NCBI GenBank assembly: GCA_033977485.1
Contig: CM066990.1
Span: 13,582,001 to 13,646,000 of the forward strand
Origin: Hydrangea macrophylla
Taxonomy: Eukaryota > Streptophyta > Magnoliopsida > Cornales > Hydrangeaceae
Reading direction: 5' to 3'
DNA: 64,000 nt
Below the pieces are notes generated by a model. The model made no database searches and was not told the DNA's origin. It saw only the letters and a list, made by a program, of their open reading frames with translations. Position numbers and translations under genes: made by a program. Positions 56,326-64,000 of the stretch are shown piece by piece; the first letter of the stretch is position 1; each line of letters opens with the position of its first letter.

Positions 56326-59300
56326 TGTGGATATCGCAGGTTTTCAAATTTTACCCACTTTTAAAACAAATATTTTCAATTTTCAAAGAGTCGCCACTTA
56401 ATTTTTAAAAGGAAAAATTAAGAAACCATTTTAAAAGCAAACTGATCTTTTGCGAAACCAAAGATAAACTGGGTCCGGGGATTATGGAATGAAAGGGGAA
56501 GGAGCCCGGCGGACTAAAACACCCCCTTTCATCCTATCTCACGATAGGCCTCTACTCAACATCCTTTTTGATCAAGTTGTTAATCTAAGCATGCCCTCAA
56601 TTAATACATATATAGGTATACATAACACAAGCATGTTGAAAGGGTGCAAAATTGCTAACGATAAAATATCATTCATAAGTCACATAATTCAACTAGCAAA
56701 CGACATGATATGCAATAGAGAACTAGAAAACATACCCGGGATCCGGCCGCGAATATCAAACGTGCAATGCATGCAAAAATAAACCTAAGAAAGGTCTCTA
56801 ACACATATATACACATAAGGCAAAACCTAAGCTAAGGTGTCGCACATGGGGTCGAAAAATCAATTAAAATCAATAAAATAGATTAAACTAGAGAAGGGTT
56901 GAGAAATTGTACCTCAAAGCGCTACAAAACAAAGGTTAGTACACATGCCTTAGACAAGATATAATATCAAAAGGTAATTAATCATAGGTCATGTTCAATT
57001 AAATTCAACTAAGTCCAACTTCATCCAAGAACTAGTTCTAACTATAAGCATCAATGTACATGAATGAATGAATGATTATGAACAAGGATGAGACATGAAT
57101 TTATTCACTAATTTGGATCCCTAAGCCTCTGGGTTTAATCTAAATTATCATTATTCAAAACATGGTTTGAGTCCCAAGACATTAAGAGACCATTTGAGTT
57201 GAAATAAATAAGATTAGACAAAAACAGTAGCAGTTTTTTGTGATTTACAGAGAGCAGAACCGACGTTCAAAAATGGAAATAAAATACTTTCAACGGTTGG
57301 ATCTTACTGATTTTTGGATATGTTATGCCTCTGTGCGTCTAGTTTCTAACCCAAAAAGAAAATCAAGGTTTCAACGGTTAGATCTTTGGGAATACTGAAA
57401 ATACTAGACCTCACTCAGGATTCTGCAACTCTCTGTCCAGAGATCTTGTATGATTTTCTAAAAATAGTAAAAAAATGAGAAATACTTAGATCTTTTTAGG
57501 GTCCCTTCCTAACACATTAAGGTACCTATAAAAAATTATTTGAGACCCCAAAAACTTAATTAAGGTTCTGATTTATTGATTTCAAAACGGACTTATTATT
57601 CTGAAAGTATTCTAGAACTCTGGACAGATTATGATTAGCTCACAAAAACCATGATCAAACCCTTCTAATCACAAGATCTTGCTAAAACAAAAATCACAGT
57701 GGTAAAACAATGTGTTATGAACATTTTCCCGTTGGTTTCATTTGATTCCAACGGTCGGATTTCAAACTAAAAATCCTTGATCAAAAACAGTTTATGAACC
57801 CACTGTTTCATTTTGCTAGTTCAAGTTTATTGATTGGCCTCAACTATTAGAACATGAAGTTGGGGCTCAAACCAAACTACTTCTTCTACCATTTGATGGT
57901 CATTGAAGACTATGAGGCATATTACACTTATGGATCTTGATGAAGTATTGAAATGAATTTCACAAAATCCTCAAATAAAGAACTCAAACCTATGGACCCA
58001 AGTTTGAATTCAACTTATCACTCCTACCATTTGATGGTCATTGGAGTTAGAGACATACATGCTCATAGGTTCTAGATGAAGTATGGAAGACTTCTTAAAA
58101 CCTAAGAGAAGGGTTAATCCAAACCATGGGAGTAGACTTGGATTAACACATTTTCTCCTACCATTTGATGGTCATTGGAGACTAAATGAAGTTAAAATCT
58201 ACTTAAACCTCATTGGAATATAGTAAGGATTCCATAAGATTTCTCAATGAAGAGGTTCAAGTCATGGATTAAGACTTGCATCTCACTAATTATATGTAGA
58301 TTAAGACTATGATTCATTCTAATTTTCATATAGATCACAAGATCATAGGAAATTAAATAATCAAACTCAAAGAGGTTTAATAAGATATGGAAGATCTCAT
58401 GCACCTTTTTAATGAAATAGAAATAAGGAAAATCAAGGATTACTTAAAAGATACAAACTCTTTAAAGTCAAATTTGTCTTAAACCCAAAGCTAATTACAT
58501 CCAAATTGATGAAATGTCATGAGATTCAATCACAAGTTCTTGGTGGTGTGTGATGAAATGGGATAAGAAGAGAGGTTTTGAAAATGTGAAAAAGTTCTTA
58601 GAACTATGAACTTGTGATTGAATAGTCCTAATTCTATCAAGGATTAAGAGGTTACCTCTAGGACCTCAAGTATTTCTTCAACTTCTTGTGAAGACCTTCT
58701 AAGATTTCCCAAAATTCTTCAAATTCTTCAAGTTCTTCAAGAAATTCTTCTTCTCTCTCTCTCTCAAAATCTATATGATTCTTGTATATATCTATCTCTT
58801 GATTTTCAAGTTCAAGTCCCCCAAAATGGAAGAGAAGGTTTGTTTATATAGGCCATTATTCCAGGGATAGATGGGTAAATTCGGGTGGAAACCCATGTGC
58901 AAGGTTTTCTTCTAGAACATGTGAGAAGATGCAGTCTGTTACAGCCAGCGGCACTCGCTGGGTGCCGGCGGCACTCACTGAGTGCCGGGCGGCACTCGCT
59001 GAGTGTCGGGCGGCAAACAGTGAGTGCCGGCGCGGCACTCAGTGAGTGCCGCCGCGTTTTCCGCGTGCCGGGGCTAACTGAATTTTGTCCCTCTTTTTGA
59101 TTTTTCAAAAATATGTTGGTGTAAACAAAAATTTTTATTTTATGTATGTATATATTTGCATTAAGACCCCCCATGTGCATGGTATATTTTTGAATATACT
59201 ATTTCTTTTTGTATTTTCTCTTTTTCAAAAATCTTTTTATTTATTTTGTTCTTCCTTTTTCAAGAAAAACTCCCTCTTTCTTTAAAATAAAATGGATTTC

Positions 59301-59514
59301 CAGACTGGGTTTCTCACACGTTCTTCATCGTTCGGGTTTCCCTCCCGAATGCCTGAATCCTCTCCCTTTATCATTTTTATTATTTTCTAATTTTTTCTTG
59401 AAGATTTTGAATTTCTTGGAAAAATCCTCGAATGTCACGGATATCATCATCATCAGTCTTTGAGAGGTAACCAATCCCTGGATTTGACGTTTGGTCAAAA
59501 TTGGGGTGTCTACA
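56326..59514 (-). mobile_element. Family A solo LTR (copy A5) in PMD intron 1
   Basis: TGTGGATATC..GGTGTCTACA, target duplication GCATG (56321-56325 and 59515-59519); 3189 bp. Minus-strand TATA: CCTATATAAA (58843-58852). Five palindromic ~22-bp units, GCGGCACTCACTGAGTGCCG and variants, lie at 58948-59054, ~95 bp upstream. Three subrepeats around CTACCATTTGATGGTCATTG occur near 57884, 58022 and 58155. Ser/Ala-rich frames over the palindrome array (58812-59180) are repeat artefacts. Confidence 0.93.
58948..59054 (-). promoter_or_regulatory. GGCAC palindrome array in LTR A5
   Basis: Five tandem units of ~22 bp, each able to fold on itself (GGCACTCACTGAGTGCC and near variants). Copies in other LTRs: one unit in A1 (235-256), three 26-bp units in A3 (47924-47984), a degenerate run in A6 (61559-61801), a variant in A4, none in A2. 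Position upstream of the LTR TATA box suggests, but does not prove, a promoter role. Confidence 0.7.
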
Positions 59515-60756
59515 GCATGCTCTAATATGTTTTTCTTGAGGTTGATTCCATTCCATGGGTAAAATCAAAAGCCACCATTCTTAAAACAAGGATTTTTGAA
59601 TTATGAACACAAGGTGTTCGTTGAAATGCCCGACTCATCAATTACTTCCTTCTTGACATTCTAGGTAAAGAAGATGACTTTAAAGGGGCACAAGTGTCTT
59701 ACACATAGCTATGAATGGTACAAGAGACTCCTGAATGCCGTGAAAACCAAGGTACAAGACGCCGACTTTGGCGAGTATGTGAAATTCTTGGTGAATAGCT
59801 CCAACAACTTGGTACACCTCTTTAGCCTAGCGAAAAGGTGTTGGGACCCCACCAATACCTTCCATCTTCCCTTCGAGGAGATGACAATGACCCCGAACAA
59901 CTTTTCTATGATTTCCGGGCTTCGGGTAGGAGGAGATCCCATTATCATAGACCCTACATTAAAAACTTCTAGGTAAAGGGTGATTAAGTTGTTGGGAATA
60001 TATCCCCCTAGAGTGGTGAGTGATGCGGTTCCTTACACTTGATTTCTCAAGACCTTCCAAAGATACAATCAACTCACCACTGACCAAGTTACGCGAGCTT
60101 TTATCATGTATATTCTAGTTGTTCCCTCTTTAGCACCAAAGTAGATCAGATTCATCTATCAATCTTAGGGAGCTTGGCTAACGTCGACCGAATCCATACA
60201 TTCGATTGGGGCGGCGATAGCTTAGCTATTCTCTACAAGCAAATGGGAGAAATTTCTCAGATGTGCTCACCTTCGATTGGAGGCTTTTGGAGGGCTTAGG
60301 AGGTATCACTCAACTCATTTCTCATTTCATACTTTTTTCCTTTCTTTCTTTTCTTTTCTTTCTTTTTCCAATGGCTTTCTCTCTCTTCTTGCTTGACAGT
60401 TATGGAGCTTTGAGTATCTTGGGATGCTTGCTCCTAAGCCTATGGATTTGAGTGCTAGTCTGTTTCCAAGAGGCCTTAAATGGGTGAAGGAGAAGGTGGA
60501 TGTAAAAGTTGGAGCTCACGATCTTAGGAAATGCCGCGAATTCTTAACTCGTCTTACTAGGGACTCAGTGACGTGGGATCCTTGGGTTAGAATTCCTCGT
60601 GCTACTAAGGCTCCCTATGCATCAGTGATTTAATTATCAAAGCAGTGCATCCTATTCATGGGCCCTTATGCCGCCTCTTGGTACTTGGGAGAGAGGGTCC
60701 TAAGGCAAGCATGCCTCCAAGATCACTTCGGTATACCAGATGTCCCTCCTCCTAAC

Positions 60757-61355
60757 TGATGGAAAAATTAGGTTTATTAAACGCACAGCGGAAAGGTTAA
60801 GTTTCAAAAACTTTATTAGTAGCCCAGGATCTACTACTAGTCAATTCTATAGATGCGTACTAACAAGAAGGAGAAGAATTATACCTCAGGTCTTGAACCT
60901 AATTCTGGATCTTCAACCTTGGTGATACAACAGCCTCCACTAGGTTGTCTTCACCCTTATGGCTCCTGGGGATGCTTCTCGGATGGGCTAGAGATGGTGG
61001 GATCTCTAATAAAGAGGATAGGAAAGTTTTGGAAGCCCTAAACAGGTTCTGCAGCTTTCATATAGAAAAACGACGATCATCAAACCCTATACGCAGCTGC
61101 CCTATTTATAGATTTCCAAAACCGACTTTAACCTTCGACCGATCGAAGTAACTTCGATCGATCGAATCTTCGATCAATTGAACTACGTTCGATCGATCGA
61201 ACATGCGTTGACTTCAATCGATCAAAACTATTTCGATCCATCGAACCTGTCGTGACGTCATCCTCTTCTGCCTTTTCGAACATCCTGGCAGAGCTAAGAG
61301 TGGGACCTCCTAGGCTCTTTATTATTGGCTCAGACCAGTTTATTAATCACTATAA
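60757..61355 (-). mobile_element. Reversed copia LTR, partial
   Basis: It matches the reverse complement of about 50560-51157 in the copia 3' LTR: GGTTTATTAAACGCACAGCGG at the start and GGGACCTCCTAGGCTCTTTATT near 61302. It has the palindrome array (61133-61245) and TATA box (61101-61112, reversed). The right side is interrupted by LTR A6 at 61356. It truncates the PMD gene. Whether more of this copia exists beyond the window is unknown. Confidence 0.85.
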
Positions 61356-64000
61356 TGTAGACACCCTAATTTTGACCAAACGTCGAATGAAGGGGAGTAT
61401 TACCTCCAAATCCAATGATGACAATGTCCAAACTAATCTAGGACTTCCAAAGATGATTTGAGCTCTTCTCCAACTTAAACAAAAAAGCAGAAAGGAAAGA
61501 AAAAAGAAAATTAGAGGCAAAACAGCACCTGGGCCCATACGCAACAATCACGGGTTACCGCCGCGGCACTCCCTGACTGCTGAAATGGCATTCAGTGAGA
61601 ACCGTACTGGTAGCCATTAACTGCCGCTAAAAAGCTTCAAGTGCCGCTAAAATTGGAAAGCCTGAAAAGACGACAGTCCATGGAGTTGTCCGCGGCATTC
61701 ATTGAGTGTCGTTACGGCATTCAGTGAATACCGCGCCGGCATTCAGTAAGTGCCATACCGTCACTCAGTAAGTGTCGCTTCCATCTCCATTGAGTGCCGC
61801 GATTTTGTAACAGCCAGCTGTAATATAGCACATTTTGTACTAATAAAGGACAGTCTGAATTAGGGTTTTCTGCTCTTAAATGACTTAAATACCCCTTCAA
61901 ATTTATCTATAAATAGAGGATGAATATCCTCTTGCAAGGGGGTTGAAATTTTCTTTGAATCTAGAGGTTATATTAGTTCTCCATGTCCTAAAACTTTCAA
62001 AATTTCTTCTCTAAACACAATTAGAAGTGAGCTTTAGAAGAGTTAAAAAACTGGAAAGCGCGATTAGTCTTTGGAAGTTCTTCAAAATCACAAAGTTAAG
62101 GATATTTTGGAGGTAAAACTTTAAGTTAATTAGTCTTAATTATATTCCAATCACAAATATACATAGAGTCTTTGAATTTCCTTTTTTTTCTTCCTTTTGA
62201 TCTTTGAGATTCATAAGACCCTCAATGTCTTACTTGAATCCTTAGACTTGAAATCCTTTAATTCCTTTTATAAGCTCATGATTTACAAAAAGATTGAAGT
62301 TGATATTAGTACACTTGATTAATAAATCTAAACCTATTTTCATGGTTTAGGTTTGTTATGTTTAGGTCTCATGGAATTTTTCCATATTTCTTTGAGACTT
62401 CTAAGATATGAATGTGGTTAGTCTCCCATGACCATCAAATGGTAGGAGAGGTAGTGTGGTTCAAGCCAAATCCCATGGCTCATGGATGGAATTAATTAAC
62501 AAAGTTGTATTTGATAAATGATGCAGTGAGTTCACAATCTGTTTTTGATCATAGATTTTTAGTTGAACATCGAACCGTTGGAACTGAATGAAACCAACGG
62601 CAAAGTGTCTATAACTCAAAGTTCTACCACTGTAATTTTTGTTTTAAGAAAGTTTAATGCTTAGAGTGGTTTGGTCAAGGGTTTTGTGAAACAACTATAA
62701 TCTGTCCAGAGTTTCAGAACAGTAACACTCTTTTGAAATAAGTAAATTAGAACCTTAATCAAGCTCTCTTGACCCAAACTAAATTTTTCTAAGTAGTTTA
62801 ATGTGTTAAGAAGCTACCCTAAAAAGACCCCAAGCATTTCTGAGTTTTTACTATTTTTAGAAAATCATACAAAAATTCTGGACGGAGAGTTGTAAGTCCC
62901 TGAGTGACATCTAGTGTTTGCCAATCCTCGGAGATATAACCGTTCAAACCTTGATTTTCTTTTTGGGTTAAAAACTAGACTCACAGAGGTACCTTGTGTC
63001 CAAAAATCATCAAGATCAAACAATGGGAAGCATGCTTTTTATTTTATTGAAGTTCTGACCTGCTCTCAGCAATTTTCATAATTCTGTCACAATTTTGATG
63101 TATCTTGCAAACAATGGTCCAAATGATCTTTCCATGACCTAGGGCTTAAACCATGTGTTAATAATGATTAGTTAAGCTTAAATACAGAGGCTAAATGATC
63201 TAAATCAAAGAATAATCCAATAACTCATTCTTGTTCACATCTATGTAATCATACACATTCATCCATGTAGATTGGTATTAGAATTCATAATTGTGTTATT
63301 TCTTCTACTTGATAGAATTAAGCTAGACGTTTAGGAATAATTATTTGATACTATACATTCTTTTTAAAGTATGTGGACTAACCTTTGTTTTGTAGCGCCT
63401 TTGAGGTACAATTTCTCAACCCTTTCTCTAGTTTATTTAATTCCTTGATTTTATTGATTTTATGACCTCATGCGCGACACCTTAGAATTAGGATCTTGCC
63501 TTATGTGTATATGTGATTAGAGACTCTTTTTCCTAGGTTTTATTTTATTTGAATCCACCGCACGTTTAATATTCGTGGTCGGATCCTGGGTAAGTTCTAT
63601 AGTTCCCTATTTGCATATCATATTACCTACTACTTGAATCATGTGGTTTTTGAATGATATTTTATCACTTGCAATCTTACACCCTTTAGACATGCTTTTG
63701 TAATGTATATTTATACATATGTATTAGTTGAGGACATGCTTAGATTATTAATTCGATTAAAAGGATGTTAAGTAGAGGCCTATTGCGAGATAGGATGAGA
63801 GGGGGGGGGGTTTAGTCCGACGCGCTCCTTGTCTCATTCCATAATCCCCGGACCTAGAAATCTCTGGTTTCTTAAAAGATTAGTTTGCTTTAAAACGGTT
63901 TCTTAATTTTCCTTTTAAAAAATTAAGTGGCGACTCTTCGTCTTTGAAATTAAAAATTTTGTTTTAAAAATTAAAAGCTGGGGTATGAAAATTGCGTTAT
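61356..64000 (+). mobile_element. Family A LTR (copy A6), plus strand, runs off the window
   Basis: It starts TGTAGACACCCTAATTTTGACC at 61356 and is the reverse complement of A5 over its length, up to AAGTGGCGACTCTTCGTC near 63925. About 2.6 kb is in the window; the end is just outside. A degenerate GGCAC palindrome run lies at 61559-61801 and a TATA box CTATAAATAGAGG at 61908-61920. One copy of CCATCAAATGGTAGGAG lies near 62434. A 10-base G run occurs at 63801-63810. It is inserted in the reversed copia LTR. Confidence 0.88.

Larger units (their letters stand above)
52010..60756 (-). mobile_element. E5: Tat-type element, 3' part with antisense PMD gene
   Basis: On the minus strand the 3' end is well defined: polypurine tract (54243-54227) and LTR start TGTAGACACCC at 54226. 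The LTR's far end is blurred between about 51900 and 52100, where TGTGGAT is not recognisable. Upstream of the polypurine tract lie tandem arrays (54571-55160) and, on the opposite strand, the PMD gene. No gag or pol of E5 is in the window; they would lie to the right of the copia LTR at 60757. Antisense extra ORFs between pol and the 3' LTR are known in the Tat lineage. Confidence 0.7.
56039..60756 (+). pseudogene. Plant mobile domain (PMD) gene with two introns, antisense in E5
   Basis: Exon 1 (56039-56210) starts MSSSSSSGSSFNIESGDSSS and has a TAA at 56153. Intron 1 (56211-59664, GT..CTAG) now holds solo LTR A5; without it the intron is ~260 bp. Exon 2 (59665-60302) shows the PMD hallmarks TFHLPFEEMTMTPNNFSMI, SGLRVGGDP and, after a frameshift near 60155, FDWGGDSLAILYKQM. 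Intron 2 (60303-60399, 97 bp) is GT-AG with a long pyrimidine tract. Exon 3 (60400 on) reads LWSFEYLGMLAPKP, VTWDPWVRIP and, in a shifted frame, ERVLRQACLQDHFGIPDVPP. Stops at 59974, 60043, 60631 and others show decay. A copia LTR cuts the 3' end at 60757. PMD proteins occur both as host nuclear silencing factors (MAIN/MAIL type) and in transposons. Confidence 0.8.

Noticed and set aside
58812..59180. 122-codon minus-strand frame with SAS..ECRPALSECR repeats
   Set aside because: Produced by the GGCAC palindrome array in solo LTR A5; other LTR copies do not keep the frame.

Overview
This window is a deep nest of plant transposable elements and contains no intact host gene. Plant origin is shown by LTR retrotransposons of plant Ty3/gypsy lineages (Tekay/Del-like chromovirus and Tat), a plant Ty1/copia element, a TRIM, a Mutator-type non-autonomous DNA element, a plant mobile domain (PMD) gene, and plant-type introns and TATA boxes. 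I read it as intergenic heterochromatin of an angiosperm with a large genome; I cannot name the species. No rRNA, tRNA gene, CRISPR array or organellar sequence was seen.

The nest, outermost first. (0) A minus-strand Tat element fragment, E6 (gag C-terminus plus protease, about 51164-51895). (1) A plus-strand Ty1/copia element inserted in E6: truncated 5' LTR 40309-40853, decayed gag-PR-INT-RT-RH 42545-49655, 3' LTR 49671-51157. (2) A plus-strand, pol-less Tat-type element, E3, inserted in the copia 5' LTR: 5' LTR 5820-9541, internal region 9542-15455, 3' LTR 15456-19119 continued at 39775-40308. (3) Two minus-strand chromovirus-type elements inside the E3 LTRs: E1 (712-5819, runs off the left edge) in the 5' LTR, and E2 (19120-39774, TSD GTATG) in the 3' LTR. 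(4) Inside the right LTR of E2: a TR-GAG element (29249-33032, TSD ATAAT), a Mutator-like element (33061-34597, about 9-bp TSD) and a solo LTR of family A (35170-38381, TSD GCTAC). Family A LTRs also lie in E1 (1-711) and in copia (45553-48850, TSD GGTGC). (5) A TRIM (33550-33882, TSD GTGAT) inside the Mutator-like element.

To the right lies a second Tat-type element on the minus strand, E5: 3' LTR about 52010-54226, polypurine tract 54227-54243, then tandem arrays. Antisense to E5 is a decayed PMD gene with recognisable introns (56039-60756). A family A solo LTR (56326-59514, TSD GCATG) sits in its first intron. A minus-strand copia LTR (60757-61355) cuts off its 3' end, and a plus-strand family A LTR (61356-64000) runs off the window.

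The most interesting points are: the intron-bearing PMD gene carried antisense in a retroelement; a pre-gag reading frame conserved between E1 and E2; two unrelated elements (E2 and the TR-GAG element) that keep gag but have no pol; palindrome arrays next to the TATA box in two unrelated LTR families; and a scar in the E3 5' LTR that looks like an aborted LTR-to-LTR gene conversion. All coding regions carry stops or frameshifts, and most interpretable stops fit C-to-T or G-to-A decay of methylated DNA.
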